This document shows positions 41,481 to 50,660 of a stretch of DNA of 64,000 nt, in pieces. This DNA comes from UBA2210 sp036825195. Its GTDB lineage: Bacteria; Desulfobacterota; Syntrophia; Syntrophales; UBA2210. How positions within the stretch are numbered: the stretch's first letter is position 1; each line of letters starts with the position of its first letter. The translations under genes and the position numbers were made by a program. The stretch covers positions 62,001 to 126,000 of the forward strand of contig DAISYQ010000004.1 in the NCBI GenBank assembly GCA_036825195.1, read 5' to 3'. The notes under the pieces are model-generated. The model made no database searches. It had not been told where the DNA came from and saw only the letters and a list, made by a program, of their open reading frames with translations.

Positions 41481-42116
41481 GTGGTTTCGAAGGTATCTCC
41501 CATATTCACGATCAATCCGAACAATCCGGACACATCGGCTATAGCCAAAACCGTAGAAATTCTGAAAGGAGGGGGCGTTATCGCCTATCCGACCGAGACC
41601 TTCTATGGTCTCGGCGCCGACATCGGGAACGCACAAGCCCTGGATAGGATCTATACGATCAAAGGAAGGGATTTCAACAAACCCATCTCCATCATCATAG
41701 GCAGCAGGGGAGACCTGAAGACCTTCGCGCGAGATATCACCCCGGCAGCCGAAATCCTCATGGACCGATTCTGGCCCGGGGGGCTCACCCTGCTCTTCAC
41801 CGCATCTCGGAATGTTCCCGAAAAACTGACGGCAAAGACAGGGAAAATAGGCATCCGCCTGTCCAGTAACTCGATTGCCACGCTCCTCGCACAGCATCTC
41901 TCCGGTGCCATCACCGCCACCAGCGCTAATCGTTCCGGGCAGAATGAATGTGTATCGATTGAAGAGGTGAGAGACAGTATAGGCGAATGTGCAGATGCCG
42001 TCATTGACGGAGGCAGGACTCCTGGCGGGCTGGGGTCAACCATTGTAGATGCCACCGTTGAACCGCCGGTTATCGTCAGAGAGGGAGTTATACCGGCCTC
42101 GGAATTATACGGATAA
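41481..42116 (+). CDS. tsaC: L-threonylcarbamoyladenylate synthase (TsaC/YrdC/Sua5 family)
   Basis: Makes threonylcarbamoyl-AMP, used for the t6A37 modification of tRNAs that read ANN codons. The 211-residue YrdC-domain protein shows VIAYPTETFYGLGADI, the KGRDFNKPISIIIG region (KR-rich binding motif), RFWPGGLTLLF, and ITATSANRSGQNEC. It is the short YrdC form without a Sua5 C-terminal domain. The GTG start abuts the purE stop codon, with AGGAG inside purE, so the genes are co-translated. It is a functional outlier in a purine operon, although it consumes ATP. Confidence 0.92.
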   Translation: MVSKVSPIFTINPNNPDTSAIAKTVEILKGGGVIAYPTETFYGLGADIGNAQALDRIYTIKGRDFNKPISIIIGSRGDLKTFARDITPAAEILMDRFWPGGLTLLFTASRNVPEKLTAKTGKIGIRLSSNSIATLLAQHLSGAITATSANRSGQNECVSIEEVRDSIGECADAVIDGGRTPGGLGSTIVDATVEPPVIVREGVIPASELYG

Positions 42117-42122
42117 CGCTGT

Positions 42123-43121
42123 TCACGTCCGGCATACTTTGGAAAACCTGACCAGATTCTCTTCTTCACCAAGGGCGATCAGCTTATCTCCCGGCTCTAT
42201 CTCGTACGAGGCCATTGGATTGAACACCATCCTTCCTGATCTTTTCTCGACGGCCACGACGATCAGGCCGTACTCCTTTCTCAGCCCCGATTCTTCAAGA
42301 TTCTTGCCGACAACGGGCGACTTCTGAGGTATAATCAACTCTTCCATCCGGAGAGAGAGGTTCCCTCTCCTCGTGGTGATTTCAATAAAATCCAGCATGG
42401 CTGGTCTCAGGATAGCCTGAGACATCCTCATCCCGCCTACCTTGTACGGCGATATAACCCTGTCCGCCCCGGCGTTTATCAACCTGCGTTCCGATGCATC
42501 GTCCTCGAATCTGGACAGCACATATACATCAGGATTCAGCTCCTTGGCCGCCAGCACAACATAGAGGTTATCCGCATCGGCGGGGAGGGCACACACAACA
42601 CCCTTGGCCGTCTTGATCCCCGCAGCCAGCAGGGTTTTATCTTCCGCCGCATTTCCGTGTACGTAGGCATAACCGCTGTCTTCAATAGTCTGTATTACCA
42701 TCGGATTGTTTTCCACGATGACAAACTCTACCTCTTCATGCGTCAGTTCTCCGCAGATGAGATTGCCTATTTTCCCGTACCCGCAAATAATATAATGATT
42801 TCTCATCTTTTGTATTCGTTTTTCCAATTTCCCCCTCCCCAATATATCCTGGAAACGCCCTTCCAGTAAGGCATTCATTATCATTGCAAAGGTATAGGCC
42901 ATCGTGCCCACACCAAAGACGATAATGAAGATGGCAAACAACTTTCCCATCGGGGTTACCGGGTAGAAATCACCAAACCCCACCGTGCCGATGGTAACGA
43001 TCGTCGCATAAAAGGCATTCGCCAGTGACCATCCTTCCAGGAGATGATATCCCACGGTTCCTGAAACAATAATCAATATCAGAAAGGAAAAAGCGACCTT
43101 GACCTGGCGAGTCAATAACAC
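42123..43121 (-). CDS. Two-TM potassium channel with RCK (TrkA-N/TrkA-C) domains
   Basis: A 332-residue MthK-like channel subunit. Two transmembrane helices (about 8-28, 65-90) flank the pore loop with selectivity filter TIGTVGFGDF. A cytoplasmic RCK domain follows (HYIICGYGKIGNLICGEL, a nucleotide-binding glycine motif) and then a TrkA-C domain (about 245-332; LRMEELIIPQKSPVVGKNLEES). NAD(H) or Ca2+ binding could gate it. It is last in a minus-strand run behind the DUF3426 gene and converges on tsaC with a six-base gap. Confidence 0.93.
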   Translation of the reverse strand: MLLTRQVKVAFSFLILIIVSGTVGYHLLEGWSLANAFYATIVTIGTVGFGDFYPVTPMGKLFAIFIIVFGVGTMAYTFAMIMNALLEGRFQDILGRGKLEKRIQKMRNHYIICGYGKIGNLICGELTHEEVEFVIVENNPMVIQTIEDSGYAYVHGNAAEDKTLLAAGIKTAKGVVCALPADADNLYVVLAAKELNPDVYVLSRFEDDASERRLINAGADRVISPYKVGGMRMSQAILRPAMLDFIEITTRRGNLSLRMEELIIPQKSPVVGKNLEESGLRKEYGLIVVAVEKRSGRMVFNPMASYEIEPGDKLIALGEEENLVRFSKVCRT

Positions 43122-43173
43122 GCGAATTGCCCCCCTCCATGTACCTTATCGGTAAAATCCATTGCCATGGACG

Positions 43174-44064
43174 TTATTTGCTGTTCGCGACCTCCACACC
43201 CGCGAGTTCAACGACAAACTCACTCGCCTCGGACGCAGGCATAACGAACGCCAGCATGAAGGGAATATCGGTATCGGGCTGTATGTCTATGTTGGAATAT
43301 TCTCTACCGTACGGATTGGAGAGTTCTTTTCTGATTTCCTCGCCGGTCAGGCTCTTCAATTCGTCATCCGTCAGTATGGTCCCGCAGTTCGATTCCTCTT
43401 GGGAAAGAACGGCCCCGGATGAATCGAGGATTTTCCCCTTGATCTTTATAGTGGAGATCGCAACTTTGTTCTTATTGACGGCAAAACCTTCGATTATCAT
43501 GATATCTCCGACAATCGGGTTCTTTACAAACCGCTCTTTCACATTGACCAGGCTCACCTCCAATCCGTACACCCCCGTATCGGAAGCGGTATGGGCCTCT
43601 ATGCCAAAGATCTTTTCTATCCTCGGCAAGACCACGTCTCTTGCATGGGGCGATATCCAGAGATATATTCCTCCGCAGAGGAGAACAACCAGCAGGCAGA
43701 GCGCTATGATCCACCCTGCCCGCCTCGGTCTTTGCATGACCTCTTTTTCTGAAGGGTCCGTTTCTTCCATGATTTCATCGAGCTCATCGTAGGATTCTCT
43801 GTATTCGGGCTGTCCTTCATCATCTTCTATGTCGTCTTCGCCAAACATTTTGTCTATGATATCGTCGGCATCCTCATCGTCTCCTCCCTTGTGGATATCG
43901 CCTCCGGCCTCCATTGATTCCATCAACGAAGCAATCTCTGCCAGGGGGTTCTCCTGGAAGAATACCGCATCGCATCGGCTGCACCTGACCCATACCCCCT
44001 CGCCATCTATCTTCGTCTTGTCGAATCTGTACTGTGTCCCGCATTCTTTACACTGGATAATCAC
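43174..44064 (-). CDS. Zinc-ribbon (MJ0042) and DUF3426 membrane protein
   Basis: A 296-residue protein. Residues 1-37 form a zinc ribbon (IIQCKECGTQYRFDKTKI...VRCSRCDAVF) of the MJ0042 type. A long acidic linker (about 55-115) and one membrane helix (about 120-140, IIALCLLVVLLCGGIYLWI) follow, then a DUF3426 beta-domain (about 160-296). The ribbon is cytosolic and DUF3426 periplasmic by topology. Proteins with this layout are typical of deltaproteobacteria; their function is unknown. It starts 33 bases after hpt. Confidence 0.88.
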   Translation of the reverse strand: MIIQCKECGTQYRFDKTKIDGEGVWVRCSRCDAVFFQENPLAEIASLMESMEAGGDIHKGGDDEDADDIIDKMFGEDDIEDDEGQPEYRESYDELDEIMEETDPSEKEVMQRPRRAGWIIALCLLVVLLCGGIYLWISPHARDVVLPRIEKIFGIEAHTASDTGVYGLEVSLVNVKERFVKNPIVGDIMIIEGFAVNKNKVAISTIKIKGKILDSSGAVLSQEESNCGTILTDDELKSLTGEEIRKELSNPYGREYSNIDIQPDTDIPFMLAFVMPASEASEFVVELAGVEVANSK

Positions 44065-44097
44065 GGCTTTGCTCCTTGGCGGTTTTTTATGAAACGA

Positions 44098-44622
44098 TCA
44101 CTCTTCAACGACATAAATATCCGGCAGACACCTGAACTTTTCATCAAAATCAAGTCCGTATCCTACAACAAATCCCTCGTCCAGATCAAATCCCACATAA
44201 TCCGCATCGATGGAGACCTGTCTTCTCTGCTTTTTATCTATCAATGTGCAGATCCGTACGGAATGTGGTCTTTTCTTCTCGAGTCGCTCCTTCAGAAATG
44301 CAAGCGTAATCCCGGTATCTATGATGTCTTCCACAACAACCACATCCTTCCCCTCTATACCCGTTTCAATATCCTTTGAAATGGTTATCTTCCCCGAACT
44401 TACCGATTCTGAACCATAACTTGCCAGTCTCACAAAATCTATCGTATGGGGAATCCTCAGGTACCTCGTAAGATCCGCCAAGACTATGAAGGCTCCCTTG
44501 AGGACCCCAACAAGCACGACGTCCTTCCCGTCAAGATCGTTCGAAATCTCGTCTGCCAGGTCTTTCACCCGCCTGTCGATCATCTCTCTTGAATACAGGA
44601 TTCTCTTTTTCAGTTTTTCCAC
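44098..44622 (-). CDS. hpt: Hypoxanthine phosphoribosyltransferase
   Basis: Salvages hypoxanthine and guanine to IMP and GMP with PRPP. The PRPP-binding motif is VVVVEDIIDTGITLAFL and the N-terminal loop contains VLVGVLKGAFIVLADL; DYVGFDLDEGFVVGYGLDFDEKFR closes the active site. The GTG at 44622 (AAAGGG six bases upstream) gives 174 residues, the family's normal length. An ATG at 44676 would add 18 residues but overlap the upstream gene. It complements the de novo purine operon a few kilobases away. Confidence 0.94.
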   Translation of the reverse strand: MEKLKKRILYSREMIDRRVKDLADEISNDLDGKDVVLVGVLKGAFIVLADLTRYLRIPHTIDFVRLASYGSESVSSGKITISKDIETGIEGKDVVVVEDIIDTGITLAFLKERLEKKRPHSVRICTLIDKKQRRQVSIDADYVGFDLDEGFVVGYGLDFDEKFRCLPDIYVVEE

Positions 44623-44656
44623 TATCCGCCCTTTCCATATGATGTCGCGCCGCAGT

Positions 44657-45481
44657 TCATGATCGGTCCACGGCATCTCTCGTATAACAGGTTATAAACT
44701 TATCTATATTCTCTTGAATGATAGCCTCCCCTCTTCTGAGTTCCTCCGGTGTCTCGAATCTGGAAGTGAGGCTGAGGAATATCTTATCGAATTTCGATCG
44801 TTCACACCCGAGGGCATCGTAATCGATGTGGCTGATCATGTACTGTGAACCATCGAAATAGTATTTTCCGAAGCGGTTCGCATCCGTCGACCGGAAGGGC
44901 CAAGAAATCTTCAAAGAGAAGAAGTCCAAGGCGATATTACGAAGCCTGCCCTCAAATCGATCAGGATGGGGAACTTCGTATATCCCATCGCTTATAAAGC
45001 GGAAATATTCCTGCACCAGGTCGATATCGGTAATGCACAGGCCGTAGAGATACCAGTCGTCAATTGTCCTGATCAGGGCGCTCTTTTCTTCACGGGATAT
45101 GAAGTGATAACTGGGGCAGAAATGCCCGTCGCACAGCTCCCGCCCGTAGAAGGACACGTCTCTCATGTCCACCCCGTTGTTCTGAAGGGGATGGAGAAGG
45201 CAGCCCACCCTTTTCTCCTCACCGTCGAGAAACCCCAGGTACTCACAGCAGTATATTACTTCGTAGAGCTTCTCCTGATTCTCGAGTCTCTGTATCTTAT
45301 CCGAAAATATCTTTAGATCGGCCTCCCCTCTGACCGTTTTACGAAATATCTCCGTCCTGGTTCTCAGCCTTCCAACCAGAGAGTCCCGTGTACTGTCCGC
45401 GTAATTGTAGAGGCCGCAACAGGCCCCGCAGGATTTGCACAAATCGGGTTGACAGAGATGGATAAATTCCTCTCCCTTCAT
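44657..45481 (-). CDS. Conserved protein with an N-terminal cysteine cluster (YkgJ-like)
   Basis: A ~274-residue soluble protein. Near the start it has CQPDLCKSCGACCGLYNY, the CxxCGxCC pattern of YkgJ-like Zn/Fe-binding proteins. Further cysteines follow in VIYCCEYLGFL, RVGCLLHP and ELCDGHFCPSYH, which together could hold an iron-sulfur cluster. The C-terminal half (about 150-275) is alpha-helical with no motif I recognise. Start codon choice between ATG 45481 and TTG 45490 is uncertain; neither has a strong site. First gene of the run to hpt, DUF3426 and the potassium channel. Confidence 0.78.
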   Translation of the reverse strand: MKGEEFIHLCQPDLCKSCGACCGLYNYADSTRDSLVGRLRTRTEIFRKTVRGEADLKIFSDKIQRLENQEKLYEVIYCCEYLGFLDGEEKRVGCLLHPLQNNGVDMRDVSFYGRELCDGHFCPSYHFISREEKSALIRTIDDWYLYGLCITDIDLVQEYFRFISDGIYEVPHPDRFEGRLRNIALDFFSLKISWPFRSTDANRFGKYYFDGSQYMISHIDYDALGCERSKFDKIFLSLTSRFETPEELRRGEAIIQENIDKFITCYTRDAVDRS

Positions 45482-45520
45482 CAAACTCAATACGATACCC
45501 CTTGTTTCATTGGTTTTCTT

Positions 45521-45548
45521 TATATAGTCAAGCTACTCAAAAAGGCAA
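45521..45548 (-). promoter_or_regulatory. Promoter of the cysteine-cluster/hpt/DUF3426/channel operon
   Basis: Minus-strand TTGCCT (45543-45548), 16-bp spacer, TATATA (45521-45526). About 40 bases before the start codon. A weaker plus-strand TATACT at 45642-45647 may serve gltX. Confidence 0.5.
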
Positions 45549-45715
45549 GGGATAATCCGATCACAAATTCCCGCAACACGGTCCGAAGAGGGTGCTCGCC
45601 CTTCAATGCCACAATCATACTTGTAATCTGACACGAAACATTATACTAAGGCTTTGGAAAAAACGATTCGAAAGATGTGAGGAAACAACATAATTTCAAT
45701 AACAGGAACGGTACT

Positions 45716-47158
45716 ATGCATAACGATAATAATCAAGTGAGGGTGCGATTTGCACCCAGTCCGACAGGATATCTCCATGTTGGAGGGTTGAGGACGGCAT
45801 TATTCAACTATCTGTTCGCGCGCAAACAGGGTGGAAAGTTTATCCTGCGGATCGAAGACACGGACCAGAAGAGATCCATCCCCGGTGCTCTGGAAAAGCT
45901 CACCACAACACTTACGGGAATCGGTCTCCACTATGATGAAGGTCCCGATGTGGGCGGGGACTACGGCCCTTACATACAATCACAGCGGACGGAGATCTAT
46001 AAAGAGTATACCCAACGACTGCTGGATTCAGGGAACGCATACTACTGTTTCTGTTCCGAGGAACGGTTGAACAATCTGAGAGAAGAACAGCGGAAACGGA
46101 AGCGGCCGCCCATGTACGACGGCAAATGCAGAAGCCTGTCGAAGGATGAGGTTGCAAACAACCTGTCACAGGGAATGCCCTTTGTCATACGCCTGAAATA
46201 CCCCACAGAGGGAAAATCAGTTTTCGACGATGTGGTGCGCGAAAGGGTAGCCATCGACAATTCGATGGTTGACGACCAGGTTCTTATAAAATCCGACGGA
46301 TTCCCCACCTATCATCTCGCAAGCGTGGTGGATGACCATCTCATGAAGATCACCCACGTCATACGCGGCGAGGAATGGCTTTCCAGCGTGCCGAAACATA
46401 TCTTCCTCTACGAATCCTTCGGTTGGGAGGTACCGGTATTCGCCCATCTTCCCTTGCTGTTGAATTCAGACAGAAGCAAGCTGAGCAAGCGGCAGGGAGA
46501 CGTTTCCGTTGAAAGTTATCTTGAAAAGGGGTATCTCCCCGAGGTCATGCTCAACTTTATCGCTCTCCTCGGGTGGCATACGGCGGATGACCGGGAGCTG
46601 TACTCCCTCAGCGAACTGGAAGAGGTGTTTTCACTGGACAGAATCAACAAGGCAGGGGCCGTGTTCGACACGGAAAAACTGAACTGGATGGGAGGGCACT
46701 ACATACGGCATCTTGACGTGGAGTATATCGCTGATCAGTCGAGGCGCTTCTTTGAAGAGGCCGGCATAGATATCAGCGACACCAACAGGTACCTGAAGGC
46801 GATCAACACGGCGCGCGATTACGTGTATTGTCTCTCCGATATCGTCGAACATGCCCGCATGTTTTTCGAAGAACTGGTATTCTCGGAAGAAGACAGAGAT
46901 CTCATCAAACAGGAAGATTCCCAGCGGATCTTTGCGTACTGGATCGAGGCATTGGGGAAAAAGGCCGAATGGAACTCGGACGAGGTAACTGAACTGACAA
47001 AACAATCGATCGGGGAACTGGGCATCAAGGGTAAGCATTTCTACTTTCCCATCCGCCTCGCGCTCTTTGGAAGCTGTCACGGCCCCGACATACCAACGCT
47101 GATCGATATCCTTGGACGTGATGAGGCCGTCAAAAGGCTCGAAGCCTGCCTGATCTGA
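45716..47158 (+). CDS. gltX: Glutamyl-tRNA synthetase
   Basis: Charges tRNA-Glu. The 480-residue class I synthetase has the HIGH region FAPSPTGYLHVGGLRTALFNYLFA and KMSKS region RSKLSKRQGDVSV. FILRIEDTDQKRS and DDQVLIKSDGFPTYHLASVVDDHLM are also standard. The C-terminal anticodon-binding half (about 330-480) is present. The start at 45716 follows AGGAACGG; an upstream ATG at 45677 would add a 13-residue Asn-rich extension. Whether the enzyme is discriminating cannot be told here. gltX stands alone between the divergent operon and the convergent cystathionine synthase gene. Confidence 0.96.
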   Translation: MHNDNNQVRVRFAPSPTGYLHVGGLRTALFNYLFARKQGGKFILRIEDTDQKRSIPGALEKLTTTLTGIGLHYDEGPDVGGDYGPYIQSQRTEIYKEYTQRLLDSGNAYYCFCSEERLNNLREEQRKRKRPPMYDGKCRSLSKDEVANNLSQGMPFVIRLKYPTEGKSVFDDVVRERVAIDNSMVDDQVLIKSDGFPTYHLASVVDDHLMKITHVIRGEEWLSSVPKHIFLYESFGWEVPVFAHLPLLLNSDRSKLSKRQGDVSVESYLEKGYLPEVMLNFIALLGWHTADDRELYSLSELEEVFSLDRINKAGAVFDTEKLNWMGGHYIRHLDVEYIADQSRRFFEEAGIDISDTNRYLKAINTARDYVYCLSDIVEHARMFFEELVFSEEDRDLIKQEDSQRIFAYWIEALGKKAEWNSDEVTELTKQSIGELGIKGKHFYFPIRLALFGSCHGPDIPTLIDILGRDEAVKRLEACLI

Positions 47159-47238
47159 TATCCCCTGTTTCGATCAAGGCACGCAAGGGTACCGGCGGAT
47201 ATAGTTTGAATCGATCGGACGAGCTTCCATGCTTTCGC

Positions 47239-48429
47239 TCATACACGGATGAGGGAGAGGGCCTGATCCAGATCGGCTATCAGGTCATCCACATCCTCAA
47301 TTCCGACAGAGTAGCGTATCAGTTCCTCGGGGATTCCCATGGCCTTTCTCTCTTCGGGGGTACATTCCACATGGCTTGTCACTGAGGGCGGACCGGCAAT
47401 CGTCTCCACGGAGCCGAGATTTGCGGCCCTGCGTGCATACCTGAGGCGGGGAAGGAAGGTACGTACGGAATCAAAGCCGCCTTTTACGGTAAAGCTCAGG
47501 ACACCTCCGAAGGCCTTCATCTGACGGCATGCGACATCGTACCGGGGATGGCTTTCCAGGCCGGGGTAGAAAACGTCTTCCACCTCTTTTCTTTCCTGAA
47601 GAAAGCGTGCGATCGTCAAGGCATTTTTGCTCTGTTGACACACACGGAGATAGAGCGTTTTCATGCCTCGCAGAAGGAGGTACGCCGCAAAAGGATCCAA
47701 GGCGGCACCGGTTATCTCCCGGTAGTGGTATATGGTATCTATCAGACCCGATGCACCGCAGACGGCACCGCCGAGGGCATCGGCATGTCCGCCAAGAAAC
47801 TTGGTGGCGCTGTGAATAACCAGATCCGCACCCAGTTCCAGCGGTTTCTGGTTAAAGGGCGTTGCAAAGGTATTATCCACCACGACGAGCGCACCCTCGA
47901 CATGGGCCGCACGTGCCAAGCGTGCAATATCAACTATCTTGAGCGTCGGATTCGTCGGGCTTTCCAGATAGAGGATTTGACAACCCTTCGCCACTTCTTT
48001 CTCAATCTCCTCGTGATCCGATGTCTCACAGAGCTGTGCCGTGATTTGAAAACGGGGGAGGAATTCCAGAAACAGCTTGCTCGTTCCACCATAACTGTCT
48101 TTTATGGATACCACTCTGTCGCCGGGAGAGAGCAACGCAAAGAGGGTGTTACTGATGGCGGCCATTCCAGTGGAAAAGCTTGTCGCCGCTTCCGCATCTT
48201 CCAATTCCCGAATTTTCTCCTCAAAAACACGGACGGTGGGGTTGGTATTTCTGCTGTAAATGTAGCCGCGTTCTTTTCCCTGTCCCACCGCCAGCCATTC
48301 ATCGATGTCGTCATAGCCGAATGAAACGCTCTGTACGATGGGAACCTGCGTGGCATGACGCCACATCAGGTCCTCTTCTCCCGACCAGACCGCCTTTGTC
48401 GCCCCTTTCGCCTCCCTGCGCTTTTCCAT
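47239..48429 (-). CDS. Cys/Met metabolism PLP enzyme (cystathionine gamma-synthase / methionine gamma-lyase family)
   Basis: A 396-residue trans-sulfuration enzyme. YIYSRNTNPTVRVFEEKI contacts PLP phosphate from the neighbouring subunit, DSYGGTSKLF and ESPTNPTLKIVDI follow, and the PLP lysine lies in HSATKFLGGHADALGG. The C-terminal NLGSVETIAGPPSVTSH and SVGIEDVDDLIADL close the substrate site. Members make cystathionine, homocysteine or break down methionine and cysteine; the exact reaction needs closer subfamily comparison. It lies five bases downstream of a small membrane-protein gene and has no S-box riboswitch in its short leader. Confidence 0.9.
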   Translation of the reverse strand: MEKRREAKGATKAVWSGEEDLMWRHATQVPIVQSVSFGYDDIDEWLAVGQGKERGYIYSRNTNPTVRVFEEKIRELEDAEAATSFSTGMAAISNTLFALLSPGDRVVSIKDSYGGTSKLFLEFLPRFQITAQLCETSDHEEIEKEVAKGCQILYLESPTNPTLKIVDIARLARAAHVEGALVVVDNTFATPFNQKPLELGADLVIHSATKFLGGHADALGGAVCGASGLIDTIYHYREITGAALDPFAAYLLLRGMKTLYLRVCQQSKNALTIARFLQERKEVEDVFYPGLESHPRYDVACRQMKAFGGVLSFTVKGGFDSVRTFLPRLRYARRAANLGSVETIAGPPSVTSHVECTPEERKAMGIPEELIRYSVGIEDVDDLIADLDQALSLIRV

Positions 48430-48434
48430 ACAGT

Positions 48435-48626
48435 CTATCCCTTTTCTCCGGAGCTTCCTTCAGAAGATTTCTTTTCCTTCTCCCGCCTGCCTTTTCTCAT
48501 AATCGAAAAGGCGATAAAGACCATCACAGCTCCGATAAGGATGCTGATTCTGTCTTTGGACCAGAGGCCGTAGGCAAAATCCGCAACACCCAGGATCATG
48601 AAAAAGATAAGAACATATTGATTCAT
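48435..48626 (-). CDS. Small two-helix membrane protein
   Basis: A 63-residue protein with two hydrophobic segments (about 4-22, 27-45) joined by a short charged turn (LWSKDRIS), then a highly charged C terminus rich in Lys, Arg and Ser. No family is recognised. It ends five bases before the cystathionine synthase gene, so the two are likely co-transcribed. ATG 48626 is preferred over GTG 48635, whose ribosome-binding site would be too close. Confidence 0.65.
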   Translation of the reverse strand: MNQYVLIFFMILGVADFAYGLWSKDRISILIGAVMVFIAFSIMRKGRREKEKKSSEGSSGEKG

Positions 48627-48703
48627 CGTTGCCACACCTCTCCGTACACCACCCGGTCATGAGTCCGATGCCTGCCTGTATGAAAAAGATACGCCTTCAC
48701 TGC

Positions 48704-49162
48704 TCAGTACCCGGACATCTTCCCCGACATCTCTTCTATATCAACCCGTATCACGGCGGTCTTCGCAACCTTGTCATCAGGATATTCAAAGGGCCTATTT
48801 GAATAATGCTCCATAATGACATCGAGCGCCCTGCGTACGGACTCGGGATCGTTTATGATATGGGCCTTTCCGAATCCTATGACGCTCTTGTATCGAACAC
48901 TCCAATTGCATGCCTTGTCCGCGTCCACCATATTGATATCACTCTCTATTTCAAAGCACACGTTGTTGTTCTCTCTGATAATGTCCAATTTCCTGCCCGC
49001 CAGGGCACTGTGAAAATAGAGAGAGTCCCCGTCATAGCCGAAACAGAGGGGTACGATATAGGGTTTGTTTCCCACCGCAAGGCCGAGTCTGCAAATGATT
49101 GCCTTTTCAATAATGGAATCTACTTGTTGTCTGTCTGTAATCTCTTTGTCTTTTCTTCTCAT
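48704..49162 (-). CDS. Pyridoxamine 5'-phosphate oxidase-fold flavoprotein (NimA-like)
   Basis: A 152-residue split-barrel protein of the PNPOx-like group that includes NimA nitroreductase-type proteins. Visible features: DSIIEKAIICRLGLAVGNKPYIVPLCFGYDGDSLYFHSA, GRKLDIIRENNNVCFEIE, and KSVIGFGKAHIINDPE. These match short FMN- or heme-binding family members whose substrates are often unknown. The start at 49162 follows AAGGGGTGG; upstream in-frame ATGs would read through likely non-coding sequence. It is a single gene bordering the long AT-rich gap before the catabolic region. Confidence 0.87.
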   Translation of the reverse strand: MRRKDKEITDRQQVDSIIEKAIICRLGLAVGNKPYIVPLCFGYDGDSLYFHSALAGRKLDIIRENNNVCFEIESDINMVDADKACNWSVRYKSVIGFGKAHIINDPESVRRALDVIMEHYSNRPFEYPDDKVAKTAVIRVDIEEMSGKMSGY

Positions 49163-49883
49163 TGTCCACCCCTTGTTTTCTTTCACAATCTCATCCTCCT
49201 CCGTATATACCTGACAAGAAAAAGCGACATGGCGGCTACCGATACTATCCGCAGCAGAGTAATCAGCCCCTCGTCTTCTATTCCAGAATTGCCAGTCTGA
49301 CCATTCGACCATTCATTGTCAACTTCATACTCACCGGCCGGATGGTTTCCCTCTGTTGCCGCACAGGCGACATTTTGTACATTCCAGCCATAGACAGCCC
49401 TATCGATTATTTCAGAAACTTTTAACCCGGTTGAGCAATTCGTATATCGCAGAAAGAAAGAAGAATTTATAGAAGAGGTGTAAAAAATACAACCTTTTTA
49501 TTTAATTTCAATTGATTTCTCCTCTAAAAGATAACGACTTACAGGGATAGAATGACGCTTTTTCGGGATCGCCCGATTTCGAGAGGAAATTATAGATGAT
49601 ATGACACTGAGAACAGTAAAATTTTTACATCGAGGTATCAAACCTGTAGGTATTTTGAATTTCAATTTATTATAACAACGGGTACGGAATCAACTCTTTG
49701 TCCGTCCCGATTTGATCGTACCCTTGATGGTTAATTTTCGAGCGTGCCCATACAGGCTATCTCATTTCCCCGGCGAATCACAGATGCAGAAAAAATCTGT
49801 ACTCATCCGCTATCCATGCCTCTTTTCGTACTACAGATGCCTTAAAGTGGGAAGCTTATCTCAGTGAGGGGCTCTCCATGCAT
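49163..49883. other. Long AT-rich gene-free stretch, boundary of the catabolic region
   Basis: About 720 bases with no supported gene on either strand. It is distinctly AT-rich between about 49430 and 49700. A small hairpin TCGGG-ATCG-CCCGA lies at 49563-49576 with only three T's after it. No insertion-sequence ends, tRNA or direct repeats are visible that would mark an integration point. Confidence 0.5.
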
Positions 49884-50660
49884 CTAAAACCATACTGTTA
49901 AACCCCCATCAACGGATAAAACATGACCTGTAATATAATTTGATGCGTCTGAAGAAAGAAAGACGGCAGCGCTCTTAATATCCTGCGGTTCCCCAAAACG
50001 TTTCAACAGAAAATGAGAAGAAAGCTGTGATTCTTTATTCTCTATCGTCCATTTGGTCATCCTTGATGGAAACCAACCAGGGGCAATCGCATTAACATTT
50101 ATGTTGTACTTTCCCCATTTTGTCGCTAAATCCTTGGTAAAGGTTATTACGGCGCCCTTTGAGGTATTGTAGGGAATAGCGTTCATGCATTGCGGATCTG
50201 TCCCTCCCAATCCGGCATACGATGAAATATTTATTATCTTTCCCCGCTTTTGTTTTATCATTGCCACTCCGGCTTTTTGGCAAAATAAGAATGTTCCTGT
50301 TATATTGACATCCATCACTTTTTGCCAATCTTCCAGTTTGAATTCTTCGACGAGACCTCCCCAAGTTCTCCCTGAATTGTTTATCAGTATATCAATCTTA
50401 CCGAATTTACCGAGTGTTTGCTCTACTATACTAACGATCTCATCCTCATTGCTCAGATCACATTTTAGAGCAAGGGCCTTAACTCCGTGTTTTTCTATCT
50501 CGTGTGCCGTTTCTTCACACTTTTCCAATTTCCTCGAACAAATAATCACATGGGAACCAGCTTCCGCCAAACCCAAGGCCATCATTTTGCCAAGACCGTC
50601 GCCCCCTCCTGTTACAATTGACACTTTTTCATCAAGATTAAATGACTTCAAAATACCCAT
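49884..50660 (-). CDS. Short-chain dehydrogenase/reductase
   Basis: A 258-residue classical SDR that oxidises or reduces an alcohol/ketone with NAD(P). The cofactor motif is VTGGGDGLGKMMALG, NNSGRTWGGLV is the conserved NNAG-like segment, the catalytic serine is in IINISSYAG, and the Tyr-Lys pair lies in PYNTSKGAVITF. The C-terminal ITGHVLSVDGG is standard. Near the enoyl-CoA hydratase and acyl-CoA ligase genes, it may act as a 3-hydroxyacyl-CoA or hydroxy-alicyclic acyl-CoA dehydrogenase; that is inferred from context. GGGAGG precedes the start. Confidence 0.9.
   Translation of the reverse strand: MGILKSFNLDEKVSIVTGGGDGLGKMMALGLAEAGSHVIICSRKLEKCEETAHEIEKHGVKALALKCDLSNEDEIVSIVEQTLGKFGKIDILINNSGRTWGGLVEEFKLEDWQKVMDVNITGTFLFCQKAGVAMIKQKRGKIINISSYAGLGGTDPQCMNAIPYNTSKGAVITFTKDLATKWGKYNINVNAIAPGWFPSRMTKWTIENKESQLSSHFLLKRFGEPQDIKSAAVFLSSDASNYITGHVLSVDGGLTVWF

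Noticed and set aside
47548..48324. 258-codon plus-strand frame opposite the cystathionine synthase gene
   Set aside because: Antisense shadow; the minus-strand protein has intact PLP motifs.
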